DNA from: Polaribacter sp. BAL334
GTDB lineage: Bacteria; Bacteroidota; Bacteroidia; Flavobacteriales; Flavobacteriaceae
Reading direction: 5' to 3'
Assembly (NCBI RefSeq): GCF_015767435.1
Contig: NZ_JADWOV010000285.1
Coordinates: forward strand, 28,783 to 92,782
DNA: 64,000 nucleotides
Translations under genes and position numbers: made by a program
Shown here: in pieces, positions 17,423 to 26,249 of the stretch
How positions within the stretch are numbered: the stretch's first letter is position 1
How the letters are laid out: the number at the start of each line of letters is the position of its first letter
The notes under the pieces: generated by a model
Told to the model about the DNA's origin: nothing
Database searches by the model: none
What the model saw: only the letters and a program-made list of their open reading frames with translations

Positions 17423-18061
17423 TCAAAACAACCGGTAATTTTCGGTAATTTCTTTGGCTACCAATGGCACTTGATACGGAAAAGCAACGTCCGCAATAGG
17501 GGCTTGGTTGAGCCATAACTGCTCATCTTTTGGGTGCAAAATAACGGGCATTCTTTTTTTACTATTGTGTATGTTCGCCATCAATTCATTGGCTGCTGTG
17601 GTAAGGATGGTGCAGGTACTTTTTATAGTCCCACTGTTGGGTTCTACCCAATGCGCATACAACCCAGCAAACGCAAATAAGGCTTCGTTTTCTAAACCAA
17701 TTTCATATTTTATCTTGTTTTTCCCTTTGTGATCCAACCATTGCCATTCGTAAAAACCGTTGGCAATGATTAGACAACGTTGGGCAACCACCTCTTTAAA
17801 AGCAGGTTTTTCGTGCAGGGTTTCTATTTTGGCATTCAAGGTCATTTTTTTGATGTCGTCATTCTTTGCCCAACTAGGAATCAATCCCCATTCAAAAGGC
17901 TGAATCAACTCAGGCGCTTGTTGGGTAATGACAGGCATCTGCGGAAAACTAAATCCATTGATGTGGGCTTGAGGCGCAAACAACAAACCTGATGCAATTT
18001 CGGCATCAAAGCTTTGTTCCATGGCTTTAGCAGTGCTGGTTTGTTTTACGTGGAAGCACAT
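17423..18061 (-). CDS. yedK: SOS response-associated peptidase (SRAP/YedK family)
   Basis: A 212-residue member of the SRAP family, which forms a thiazolidine crosslink with abasic sites in single-stranded DNA. The catalytic cysteine is Cys2 (MCFHVKQ), exposed by removal of the initiator Met, which fixes the start. The family residues NAKIET (Asn and Glu), RCLIIANGFYEW and the His in NSKKRMPVILHP region are present. It acts in protection and repair of replication-fork abasic sites. It stands alone between the AbiE locus and the type I RM system. Confidence 0.93.
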   Translation of the reverse strand: MCFHVKQTSTAKAMEQSFDAEIASGLLFAPQAHINGFSFPQMPVITQQAPELIQPFEWGLIPSWAKNDDIKKMTLNAKIETLHEKPAFKEVVAQRCLIIANGFYEWQWLDHKGKNKIKYEIGLENEALFAFAGLYAHWVEPNSGTIKSTCTILTTAANELMANIHNSKKRMPVILHPKDEQLWLNQAPIADVAFPYQVPLVAKEITENYRLF

Positions 18062-18137
18062 AGGGTAGTTATAAGCTTGTTTATTATCGTTACAAAACTA
18101 GGAAGGAATTTCTAGATATTAAAATGCTAGGCTAACG

Positions 18138-18152
18138 CGAGCGTCTCGCTCG
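18138..18152. other. Small perfect hairpin
   Basis: CGAGCG-TCT-CGCTCG forms a GC-rich six-base-pair stem in an AT-rich context, between yedK and hsdS. No T-run follows. It may be the relic of a repeat or mobile element. Confidence 0.35.
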
Positions 18153-18268
18153 TGAACGAACTTTTAGTCAATTGCTCAACTATTTTTAAGATTGTATGTA
18201 TATCTTCTTTTATCATAAAATGCACTAACGGGAAATTCCAAAATTCTTTAGTTTATTGATTTTTGTAA

Positions 18269-19771
18269 TCATAAAACAACCTCTTTTTTCCCCTTCCTCA
18301 ACGCCTCTCTCAAAACCTGTTGCAATAGTTTTTCATTTTGTGATTCACTTTGTTTGATGTTTTCCTCTAAATTATTGCAATTTTGCATTGCTTGCTCCAA
18401 TTTATCAACTATTCTTTTTTGTTCATTTAATGGGGGAAGAGGAAAAGGAGTTAAAGCAATAATATCTGTATTTAAATTTGGTTGCCCTTGACCTCTTGAT
18501 GCTTCTTTTAAATACCAAGCGGATTTCGATTTTAAAAAATAGTAGAGATAAACTTTATCGATATTATTCAAATTTAAAAATGCAGCAATACCGTCATTAA
18601 AGGTTGTTGGAAAAGTGCAGATTCTTGGAATGCCTAATGTTGCACCGCTATTAGTTAACATTAACGTATCTGCTTCAACAAATCTTGTTTTATGGAGACC
18701 TGCTTCTTTAATTGAATATGTATGTGTTCTAACATAAATATCTTCGTATCCTGTTAAGTCGCCTACTTTTAAGAATGGTATTGCACCACCATAAAATGTT
18801 GGGTCACCTGCTGGTCTTGGTGAACCTCCTCGCACTATTTCTGCAATTTCTCCTAATCTGCACCAAGTCCAGTTAGAAGGTATTTCAAATGATAACTCTT
18901 CGGGTTTTAAGGGAGGCAATTCTTTTTTAAATTTCTTTTCGGCTTTTATCTTTTTTAGCAATTCGCTTGCTGGTTCGTCCTTTTTATTTTGGGCTACCAA
19001 CTTGCCTTGCACTGCATCTTGCAATAATTGCTGACGGAGTTTTTTAAGTAAAGTGAGTTGGTGGGTGAGTTCGATAGAGATTGAACTTGTCGTAAATTGC
19101 TTTTCGTGTAAAGCAACAATTTCATTTTCAATTAAGACATCAAAATAGATTTTGTCTTCTTTTAAATCATTATTCTTTAAATCATTTAAGAAGTCAATTA
19201 TGCCCCTTTGAGTTTCCTTTGTTGGAAATGGGAATTTCAACGCTTCAATTTGTTTTGGACTTACATTTGGTATTGCAGCACCCCAAGCTAAATTTTTAAT
19301 AATACTTTGTATACTTCTTGCTAACCAGTAAATATATTCTACTTCAAACTCATCAGGTTTTAATGCCTGAAATTTACCTACACGCTGGTTCAAATATATT
19401 TTTCCCAAACCATTCTGAACAATTGCCAATTTTGCGATAGTACCACCAGTTAATGCAATAATTATATCGCCTTCAACTAATTGGTATCTATCTAATTCTT
19501 TTGCTTCTTGATAATAAACAACATCTTTCAAAACGATTTGCTCATTATTAAAATCGGAAATTCTAATTATTGGAATACCTTGATTTTTATATTCTGCTGT
19601 TTTAAAAGCATATCCACCAACAATTTTTAAATGATTTGATAAAGGTTCGAGTTTATATTCTTTTGATAATTGAATATTTATATACTGTACATAAGTACCT
19701 ACAGAATTGTAAAAAACAGTTTCCCATTCTGAACCATTGAAATTAGATATTGGTTTTCTTCCTCTTCCCAT
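18269..19771 (-). CDS. hsdS: Type I restriction-modification specificity subunit
   Basis: A 500-residue HsdS with two target-recognition domains. The first covers about residues 40-205 (start LEPLSNHLKIVGGYAFKT, end FPFPTKETQRGIIDFL), then a conserved coiled coil (LTHQLTLLKKLRQQLLQDAV), the second about 315-475 (WTWCRLGEIAEIVRGGSPRP, end FPLPPLNEQKRIVDKLEQ), and a C-terminal coiled coil. Two complete domains imply a bipartite recognition sequence. Its ATG shares a base with the hsdM stop (TAATG). The target sequence cannot be predicted from this reading. Confidence 0.93.
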   Translation of the reverse strand: MGRGRKPISNFNGSEWETVFYNSVGTYVQYINIQLSKEYKLEPLSNHLKIVGGYAFKTAEYKNQGIPIIRISDFNNEQIVLKDVVYYQEAKELDRYQLVEGDIIIALTGGTIAKLAIVQNGLGKIYLNQRVGKFQALKPDEFEVEYIYWLARSIQSIIKNLAWGAAIPNVSPKQIEALKFPFPTKETQRGIIDFLNDLKNNDLKEDKIYFDVLIENEIVALHEKQFTTSSISIELTHQLTLLKKLRQQLLQDAVQGKLVAQNKKDEPASELLKKIKAEKKFKKELPPLKPEELSFEIPSNWTWCRLGEIAEIVRGGSPRPAGDPTFYGGAIPFLKVGDLTGYEDIYVRTHTYSIKEAGLHKTRFVEADTLMLTNSGATLGIPRICTFPTTFNDGIAAFLNLNNIDKVYLYYFLKSKSAWYLKEASRGQGQPNLNTDIIALTPFPLPPLNEQKRIVDKLEQAMQNCNNLEENIKQSESQNEKLLQQVLREALRKGKKEVVL

Positions 19772-21204
19772 TATAAAGTTTCTTTTATTTGGGATAGCAA
19801 AGAATTACTTTTTTTAAAACTTTTTGAAAGCATTTCAATCAGTTCAGCACTGCTATATTCCTTTTCCTCTTCAGGTTTGGTTGGGTTTTTAATGTCTAAA
19901 TCATACCCACGTTCTATAATAGTGTTTATGTTCACTTTCCACGCAATATCACTTTCTTTGCGTTTGTGCCACCATTTTTTAATGGGGTCAAATTCTTTGG
20001 TTTGTATGGGGCGTGTTTTGTTGTAGGCTTTATAACCCTCTGGCATTCTGTGTTCATAGTACCAAATGTCTTTGGTAGGGGTGCCTTTGTCAAAAAACAA
20101 TAAGTTAGTAGCCACAGTTGCATAGGGTTGAAACACCGAATTTGGCAAACGAATAATGGTGTGCAGGTTGCATTCTTCCAAGAGTCTTTGGCGTATGCGT
20201 TGTTTTACGCCATCGCCTGTTAAACTGCCATCGGGCAACACAATACCTGCTCGTCCGTCTTGTTTTAGCAAATGAATCATCAAGATTAAAAACAAGTCGG
20301 CACTTTCTTTGGTACGATAGGTTTGTGGAAAATTTGCTTCATTATTATTGGCAACAATCCCACCAAAGGGCGGGTTTGCTAAAATAACATTTACTCTGTG
20401 TTTTTCAGTAAAGGCACTCAAAGGTTGGTCTAAAGCATCCCCAAATTTAATATTGGGTATTTCAATGTCGTGTAAAATTAAATTGGTGGTTGCCAATAAA
20501 TAGGGCAAAGGCTTGTATTCCCAACCTGCAATGTTTTGTTCAATGCTTTTGCGTTCTTCAATATTTTTGGCTTGCTTTTTTAAATGCTCAATAGCACATG
20601 TTAAATAACCACCTGTTCCGCATGCAGGATCCAATATTTTTTCGCCCAATTGCGGATTAATTATTTCAGTAATAAACTGTGTAATGGCTCTTGGTGTATA
20701 AAACTCACCACTTTTGCCAGCACTTTGCAATTCCTTTAAAATGGTTTCGTACAATTCACCAAATGCATGACGATCTTTGGCAATGTTAAAATCTATTTCA
20801 TTTAGCTTGTTCAACACCTTACGAATGTTGATACCGCTTTTCATATAGTTGTTATTGCCTTCAAATACTTCACGAACTATTACTGCACGTTGGTTGCCTG
20901 TGCTTAAATCTAAATTGCGCAATGCAGGGAATAATTGTCTGTCTACAAACTCTAAAAGTTCATCACCTGTCATTCCTTCATCATCTCCAGCCCAATTGCC
21001 TTTTTCTTTTACCCAATGAAATTTGTCGGGAATTGGCGATGTATAGCTATCATCTAACAATTCCAATTCTTTGTCTTTATCCGAAAATATTTTCAAGAAA
21101 AGCATCCACCCTAATTGCTCAATGCGTTGTGCATCACCATTAAGACCTGTGTCTTGCCACATTATTTTTTGTATGCTTTTTATTACGCCTCCTATGTTAC
21201 TCAT
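19771..21204 (-). CDS. hsdM: Type I restriction-modification DNA methyltransferase subunit
   Basis: A 477-residue N6-adenine methyltransferase. The N-terminal HsdM helical domain runs from residue 5 to about 140; the SAM-binding motif LDPACGTGGYL is at residues 191-201 and the catalytic NPPF motif at 277-280. It is followed by the TFIDKGTP-like and C-terminal region that contacts HsdS. Coupled to hsdS by overlap; the accessory four-helix gene lies 76 bases upstream. Confidence 0.95.
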   Translation of the reverse strand: MSNIGGVIKSIQKIMWQDTGLNGDAQRIEQLGWMLFLKIFSDKDKELELLDDSYTSPIPDKFHWVKEKGNWAGDDEGMTGDELLEFVDRQLFPALRNLDLSTGNQRAVIVREVFEGNNNYMKSGINIRKVLNKLNEIDFNIAKDRHAFGELYETILKELQSAGKSGEFYTPRAITQFITEIINPQLGEKILDPACGTGGYLTCAIEHLKKQAKNIEERKSIEQNIAGWEYKPLPYLLATTNLILHDIEIPNIKFGDALDQPLSAFTEKHRVNVILANPPFGGIVANNNEANFPQTYRTKESADLFLILMIHLLKQDGRAGIVLPDGSLTGDGVKQRIRQRLLEECNLHTIIRLPNSVFQPYATVATNLLFFDKGTPTKDIWYYEHRMPEGYKAYNKTRPIQTKEFDPIKKWWHKRKESDIAWKVNINTIIERGYDLDIKNPTKPEEEKEYSSAELIEMLSKSFKKSNSLLSQIKETL

Positions 21205-21280
21205 GTGTTGTTTTAGTTATTAGGGACTTTTGCGACAACGTGCGACTTGTCGCCTGTGTCCTTCCTATCCCAAAAATGTA

Positions 21281-21901
21281 TTATTTATTATTGTTACGTA
21301 TGTTTAATCGTGCCTTTGTCATTCTTTCTCTTAAGCCACCTTCATTGATAAATGCTTTTTCTTGTTGCTTTATTTGCTGATTCAGCAAATAGCTAACAAT
21401 ATTTATCAAACAAATCATTGAATTGGCACAAATTTCCGGTTGCTCATGTTCAATAGCTTTTTGGTAAGTTTCATAAGTAGCATTTGGTGTTCTGTTTAGT
21501 TCCCTAAATCTAGTTGTCAACTTATGCTCCTTATCCCAAATTGGCAATTTATTAGTTCTTAAAAAATCTTGGAAATCAATTTTTAATTCTTCTAAAGATG
21601 CTCTTGCGACATTTGTTAGCTTTATTTCCATTTCTTTAGAAGTGCCTGATGCCATGCTTGCCTCAACAATATTTTGCTTTCCACTTCTTGCAGCTTGCAC
21701 CATTTGGTCTATGGTTCTATCATACTTTTGAAAAAAACGTTTGGTAAAATAGATGGTGCCATCATAAATAATTTCAGATTTCTGATAGGTAATCAGGTTT
21801 TTATAACCACCATGCAGTGGTATAAAACCTTTACTATTTTCTTTTTCTTCTTTCATTATTTTAGGTACTTTGGGGACAGGTGTGTCTGTGGCTTGTTCCA
21901 C
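21281..21901 (-). CDS. Four-helix-bundle accessory protein in the RM operon
   Basis: A 206-residue, mostly helical protein with the segments FQKYDRTIDQMVQAARSGKQ, IVEASMASGTS and LEELKIDFQDFLRT that match the four-helix-bundle family often annotated as 23S rRNA-intervening-sequence-like, in its suffix-domain form. The frame opens with a GTG at 21901; an ATG at 21856 is a possible alternative. It is placed between hsdR and hsdM in the same direction, 27 bases after hsdR, so it is probably co-expressed with the RM complex. Its function is unknown. Confidence 0.7.
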   Translation of the reverse strand: MEQATDTPVPKVPKIMKEEKENSKGFIPLHGGYKNLITYQKSEIIYDGTIYFTKRFFQKYDRTIDQMVQAARSGKQNIVEASMASGTSKEMEIKLTNVARASLEELKIDFQDFLRTNKLPIWDKEHKLTTRFRELNRTPNATYETYQKAIEHEQPEICANSMICLINIVSYLLNQQIKQQEKAFINEGGLRERMTKARLNIRNNNK

Positions 21902-21927
21902 AATTCACAAAAGTCCCTATTTGTTGG

Positions 21928-24321
21928 TTACGCTGTTTTATACAATTCAATTTCTAATTCTTTTACCGCTTTTAAATAATTTGCTTTGCTGCCAAATTGA
22001 TTGATAATTTCAAGTGGTGAGCCAAATTTATCAAACGGATTTACTCTTAAAACTTCAAAACTTTCAATATTGGCTATGCCTTCATCAGCATATTTATCTA
22101 GCAAAGCCTCCAATACATTTTTTGCTTGCTCGCCGTATTTTGTAAAGTAATTTCGTTTTTTTACGTTGTTTGCTCTTTCCAATCTTGTCAATGGTGGTTG
22201 GTCATAGGCAATGTGGCAAATCAAATCAAACAAATCAACTTGCTTATCTACAGCTTCGTAAAGAGCCTCAACCATAACACCTTGTTCTTGCAATTGGGTG
22301 ATGATTGCTTCTTTTCGGTCTGTAGCATTCCAGGTGTTTAAAAAGTCATTTAAAGAAACAAAGTTTCCTTTTATAATTTCTTTTGTATGGTCTTTTAAAC
22401 TTGTTGTGATGGGTTTTCCATGTTGGTCAAAATACATTTCACGGCTTATTAAAACGGAGACATCTATACCATTTACATATACTTTTCTTCTAGGTTCATG
22501 TACACCAGTTGCATTAGTTTCTTCTTCTGGATATCGAATTTTAGGAATAATCATTTCTATTTCTTCCCCTGTTTCTAAATCAATGATAGGATTTTCGCTT
22601 TGTTCTTCTTCACTGATAATATCGCCCAAATCAGTAGTTTCAGTAACTGGTTTTACTCTGATTGGGTCACCATCAAATTGAGGGTCAGCAAACAAATCTG
22701 TGGCATTTCTAAAATCTAAGATGGTAAAAAATAGTTTTCCATATTCTTCATTGATTCGGGTTCCACGCCCAATAATTTGTTTGAATTTTGTCATTGAATT
22801 GATGTTGGCATCCAATACAATTACTTTACAAGTTTGAGCATCTACACCCGTTGTCATCAATTCGGAAGTAGTTGCAATCACAGGATATTTTTCTTCAGGA
22901 TTGATAAAGTTATCAAGTTCACGTTTTCCTTCGTCATTATCTCCCGTAATTTGCATAATATATTTGTAATTATCAGCAACCAAGTCAGGGTTGTGTTTTG
23001 CCAAAGCAGTTCTCATTCGCTCAGCATGGTCAATATCAACACAAAACACAATCGTTTTTGCAAAGCGATCATACCCTTTTAAGAATTCTGTGAGTTTTTT
23101 AGCCACAATGTCTGTCCGCTCTTCAATAACTAAACTTTTATCAAAGTCTTTACGATTGTATATTCTATCTTCAATTTCAATACCTTCTTTATCGGTTTTA
23201 CCTTGATGAGGTCTCCAACCTTCCGCATCTACATTTAATGCAATACGCACAACACGATAAGGAGCTAAAAAACCATCATCAATTCCTTGTTTTAATGAAT
23301 AAGTATAAACAGGCTCACCAAAATATTCTGAATTACTTGCTTCATTACTTTCTTTGGGCGTAGCTGTCAAACCAATATGAGTGGCTTTTTCAAAGTAGGT
23401 TAAAATTTCTCTCCAACTACTATTTTCTTTGGCACTTCCTCTATGACATTCGTCAATAACAATCAAATCAAAAAAGTCACGAGAAAACTGTTTATAAACA
23501 TTTGCATCTTCATCTGAGCCACTCAAACCCTGATATAGCGCCAAATAAATTTCATAACTTTTATCAATTTGACGTTGTTTAACAACCGTCATTTTATCTT
23601 TAAAATGTTTAAAATCGCCCCTTCGAGTTTGGTTAATCAATGCATTTCTATCTGCTAAAAAAAGGATTCGCTTTTTAGCACCACTTTTCCAAAGTCGGTG
23701 AATGATTTGAAAAGCTGTGTATGTTTTGCCTGTTCCAGTAGCCATTACCAAAATAATTCGGTTTTGTCCATTGGCGATTGCCTCTACAGTTCTATTGATG
23801 GCAATTTGTTGGTAATATCTTGGTTTTCGGTTTGTTCCGTCAAAAAAGTAATCTTGGGAAGCAATTTTCTCAGCAGCTGGTGTGGTAATTCCTTTGTATT
23901 TTTTGTATTTCTCCCAAAGTTCTTCAGGAGTAGGAAAATTGTCAATATCAATTTCTGTTTCAATATTTCCGTCAGTAGCTGTTCTGTCGTGAAACAAAAA
24001 ACCATCCCCATTGCTACTAAAAACACAAGGAATATCTAAAATCTTTGCATAGTCTAAAGCCTGCTGAATTCCTGCTCTTACTGAATGTTTGTTGTCTTTT
24101 GCCTCAATGATAGCAACAGAAATATTTGGTTTGTAATAAAGAATATAATCAGCACGTTTTTTATTTCCTCTTGCGGTAAGTTTTCCTCTTACGTGTATTT
24201 TACCATCTGTAAATGAAACCTCTTCCAATAATTGAGTAAGCTTATTCCATCCTGATTTTTCAACGGCAGGCGTTATAAACTTTGTGCAAATATCTCTTTC
24301 TGATAGGTTTTTTTTATTCAT
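21928..24321 (-). CDS. hsdR: Type I restriction endonuclease/translocase subunit
   Basis: A 797-residue HsdR. The nuclease domain is N-terminal with Asp58 and the Glu73-Ala-Lys75 triad (RADYILYY...IIEAKD). The SF2 motor follows: Walker A ATGTGKT at 194-200, Walker B DECH at 290-293, TATPKE soon after, and motif VI IIGRGTRINE. A C-terminal EcoEI-type region (about 640-790) with LDKYADEGI binds the core enzyme. The length is typical for the shorter HsdR class. It is the first gene of the hsdR-accessory-hsdM-hsdS cluster. Confidence 0.94.
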   Translation of the reverse strand: MNKKNLSERDICTKFITPAVEKSGWNKLTQLLEEVSFTDGKIHVRGKLTARGNKKRADYILYYKPNISVAIIEAKDNKHSVRAGIQQALDYAKILDIPCVFSSNGDGFLFHDRTATDGNIETEIDIDNFPTPEELWEKYKKYKGITTPAAEKIASQDYFFDGTNRKPRYYQQIAINRTVEAIANGQNRIILVMATGTGKTYTAFQIIHRLWKSGAKKRILFLADRNALINQTRRGDFKHFKDKMTVVKQRQIDKSYEIYLALYQGLSGSDEDANVYKQFSRDFFDLIVIDECHRGSAKENSSWREILTYFEKATHIGLTATPKESNEASNSEYFGEPVYTYSLKQGIDDGFLAPYRVVRIALNVDAEGWRPHQGKTDKEGIEIEDRIYNRKDFDKSLVIEERTDIVAKKLTEFLKGYDRFAKTIVFCVDIDHAERMRTALAKHNPDLVADNYKYIMQITGDNDEGKRELDNFINPEEKYPVIATTSELMTTGVDAQTCKVIVLDANINSMTKFKQIIGRGTRINEEYGKLFFTILDFRNATDLFADPQFDGDPIRVKPVTETTDLGDIISEEEQSENPIIDLETGEEIEMIIPKIRYPEEETNATGVHEPRRKVYVNGIDVSVLISREMYFDQHGKPITTSLKDHTKEIIKGNFVSLNDFLNTWNATDRKEAIITQLQEQGVMVEALYEAVDKQVDLFDLICHIAYDQPPLTRLERANNVKKRNYFTKYGEQAKNVLEALLDKYADEGIANIESFEVLRVNPFDKFGSPLEIINQFGSKANYLKAVKELEIELYKTA

Positions 24322-24746
24322 TGCTTTTTCTTTTCTATATCTTTTAATCTTTTCAAAAATTCAAGCTCTTTTAGCATGTTACAAAACTAATTGATATGTG
24401 CAACTTCATCTAACTTTTTATAAAAAACTCAGTTGCATATACAGCCCCCAAAATACAAATAAAACCAATATCATCTGCATCCCAATAGCAAATACCGGAA
24501 AAATCCCCTAAAAAAAAGTCAAATTCAATCTCATTTTTACTCGGTTTAAGAGCCTTTTGGGGGGAAATTTCTACCAAAAAAGCCCTCATTTTAGGGTATT
24601 TTAGGGCGCTTTTTAGGCTAAAAATGAGTGTTTTTGGTGTAAAAAGTTGGTTTTTTTAGTGCTTTTTAGGCCTGTTTTTAGGAGTAAAACACTGTTTATA
24701 GGCTCATAAAACGGGTTTTTAGTCCCTAAAAAGCGTCGGTTTCAGT
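24322..24746. other. Gene-free stretch with repeated TTTTAGG motifs
   Basis: No gene is seen. From about 24590 to 24735 the motif TTTTAGG recurs (for example CATTTTAGGGTATTTTAGGG, GCTTTTTAGGC, GCTTTTTAGGCC, TGTTTTTAGGAG) with the reverse form CCTAAAA at both sides. The repeats are not in an exact period. The region lies upstream of hsdR and should contain its promoter. Confidence 0.5.
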
Positions 24747-24866
24747 GTAGTACAGCTTCGTTTTGGTTGCAGTACTGGTCTGAGGTCGTTGCAGTACTGC
24801 TCTTCATGCAAAGCAGTACTGCTCTGAGACCAACCCAGTACTGCTCTGAAGTCGTTGCAGTACTGC
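24747..24866. repeat. Six palindromes GCAGTACTGC at exactly 22-bp spacing
   Basis: Cores start at 24747 (GTAGTACAGC), 24769 (GCAGTACTGG), 24791 (GCAGTACTGC), 24813 (GCAGTACTGC), 24835 (CCAGTACTGC) and 24857 (GCAGTACTGC). Each is a 10-base palindrome or near-palindrome; the 12-base spacers follow the loose pattern TCTGAGGTCGTT. The constant 22-base period is about two helical turns, which would put all cores on one face of the DNA. The array is not coding, since 22 is not a multiple of three and no long frame crosses it. Confidence 0.9.
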
Positions 24867-24885
24867 AATTTAGGGTAAAAACAAC

Positions 24886-24915
24886 AAAAAACCCCAATAG
24901 CTTTCGCTATTGAGG
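24886..24915 (-). terminator. Terminator of the HU-like gene
   Basis: On the minus strand CCTCAATAGC pairs with GCTATTGGGG around a GAAA tetraloop, followed by TTTTTTGTTG. It lies 28 bases after the stop of the HU-like gene and before the palindrome array. Confidence 0.85.
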
Positions 24916-24942
24916 TTTTGTTACATTCGGACTTTTTGTTCG

Positions 24943-25335
24943 CTAAATCAGGGAATCACTGATGGTGAATTTCACTGTTTTCGTGTTCAAGGTGCCCTTC
25001 ATGTCTTCGTCAGGACGGAAGTTGATACGGATGTCTTTTACAAGATTTCCGTTCACTTGGTCTTTGGTAGGCACTCCTTCTGAACTCACACTTAGTTGAA
25101 AAGAACCAAGTCTATCCAACTTGACAATTTTACCTTGTTTGAGTTCGTCCATAATGTTGTGCACCATTGACAGGATGACTGCATAACAGTCTCCCTCCCT
25201 AACCGAACTTTGATTGGATACTAGGTATGCCAATCGTTTTAAATCTATTTTACCCGTTGCTACTGCTTGCGCGTAAAACTTTCTATCACCACCCGCGTCT
25301 TGCGGATTGAACTTTTGTACTGGTTTTAATTTCAT
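24943..25335 (-). CDS. HU-like DNA-binding protein (Bacteroidota HU-related family)
   Basis: A 130-residue protein of the HU/IHF superfamily in its Bacteroidota form: N-terminal extension (MKLKPVQKFNPQDAGGDRKF), helical body LKRLAYLVSNQSSVREGDCYAVILSM split by a turn, then the saddle region GKIVKLDRLGSFQLSVSS and the DNA-arm-like IRINFRPDEDMKG. Such proteins bend or coat DNA. Its immediate neighbours are the 22-bp palindrome array and a long repeat-rich block, so it could bind these, but that is inference only. It has its own terminator. Confidence 0.82.
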   Translation of the reverse strand: MKLKPVQKFNPQDAGGDRKFYAQAVATGKIDLKRLAYLVSNQSSVREGDCYAVILSMVHNIMDELKQGKIVKLDRLGSFQLSVSSEGVPTKDQVNGNLVKDIRINFRPDEDMKGTLNTKTVKFTISDSLI

Positions 25336-25611
25336 TTGTTCTATTTTTTAAATGAGATTAACACTATTTGTTGCAACTTCTTCAAAAAGGAGTCGCAACG
25401 ACTTTTTTTACTACGTTTTTAGACAGTTTCTTTGCAATTGATGCATTGTTTTGAACGATTTTTTCAAAACAAACTTTGCTACCCAACTCAGGGAATAAAG
25501 AAGAAAAATTAGAATGTTTAGGATCTCTTACAGTCCTTTGTCACTTCATGTTGGGTTGCGGAAGCCAACATCAAAAAAAAAATTTTTTGTTAAAAAAAAT
25601 TTTTTGTCGTG

Positions 25612-25619
25612 TAGTTTTG
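25612..25619 (+). promoter_or_regulatory. Candidate -7 box of a small RNA
   Basis: TAGTTTTG matches TAnnTTTG exactly, with a TTG 22 bases upstream within a T-rich stretch. A second match TAACTTTG follows at 25622-25629. Either could start the short transcript that ends at the terminator at 25709. Confidence 0.5.
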
Positions 25620-25621
25620 TG

Positions 25622-25709
25622 TAACTTTGAAGACTCAAGACAAAGTTAGTTTCTTCACAGAAACTACAACATCTAAAAAAGTCCAAATCCGCAAAGTTTG
25701 GGCTTTTTT
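25622..25709 (+). ncRNA. Candidate structured small RNA ending in a strong terminator
   Basis: Three consecutive stem-loops are readable: AACTTTG (25623) with CAAAGTT (25641), AGTTTC (25648) with GAAACT (25660) around TTCACA, and the terminator AAAAAAGTCCAAA (25675) with TTTGGGCTTTTTT (25697). A promoter match lies directly upstream. There is no reading frame of note and the nearest plus-strand gene starts over 800 bases downstream, so the transcript would be a free-standing RNA of about 80-95 bases. It matches no RNA family known to me. The terminator hairpin is also usable on the other strand. Confidence 0.45.
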
Positions 25710-25898
25710 ACGTTTGTAAAGATAAGGGGTACTTTTCACATAAAGAAGTTTCAAAAAATTTATTTTATACTATTTGCTTAAAGTTTTTAACAATTTTAGG
25801 TTTTTGTTCACTTTTTTATCAAAATCAATGAATTGATGTAGCATTGTGACAATGAAGTAATAAAATGATGACACCTAATTAAGTTTTTATATGACATG
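25710..25898. other. AT-rich spacer
   Basis: No gene or repeat is seen between the candidate small RNA and the tandem-repeat block. Confidence 0.4.
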
Positions 25899-26245
25899 TA
25901 GGCAAAGGCAAAGGCTCTAATCGTAAACTTATTAACAATAGAAACTAAGGCAAAGGCGAAGGCGAAGGCTCTAATTCGTTACCTAAATAACCACAAAAAC
26001 TTTTAAACAATAGAAACTTAGACGAAGGCAAAGGCGAAGGCGAAGGCTAAGGCGAAGGCTTTAAATCGTAAACTTAAAAACCACAGAAACTTTTAAACAA
26101 CAGAAACTAAGACGAAGGCGAAGGCAAAGGCTCAACAATGTAAACTTAACAACAACAGAAACAATAGAAACAACAGAAACTAAGACGAAGGCGAAGGCAA
26201 AGGCTAAGGCGAAGGCTCTAAATTGTAACCTTAAAAACCACGGAA
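25899..26245. repeat. Hexamer array (AAGGCR)n in a higher-order repeat
   Basis: Runs of AAGGCA/AAGGCG/AAGGCT (three to six hexamers) alternate about five times with AT-rich linkers of the type TCTAAATCGTAAACTTAAAA and CCACAGAAACTTTTAAACAA. Each composite unit is roughly 50-90 bases. The hexamer would read Lys-Ala or Gly-Glu in translation, but stop codons in the linkers exclude a gene. The GC content of the runs is much higher than the surroundings. Confidence 0.9.
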
Positions 26246-26249
26246 ACTT

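Noticed and set aside
18269..24321. A new defence island beyond type I RM
   Set aside because: The genes around the hsd cluster (SRAP, HU-like) are housekeeping types; only the AbiE-type pair nearby is defence related, and it is broken.
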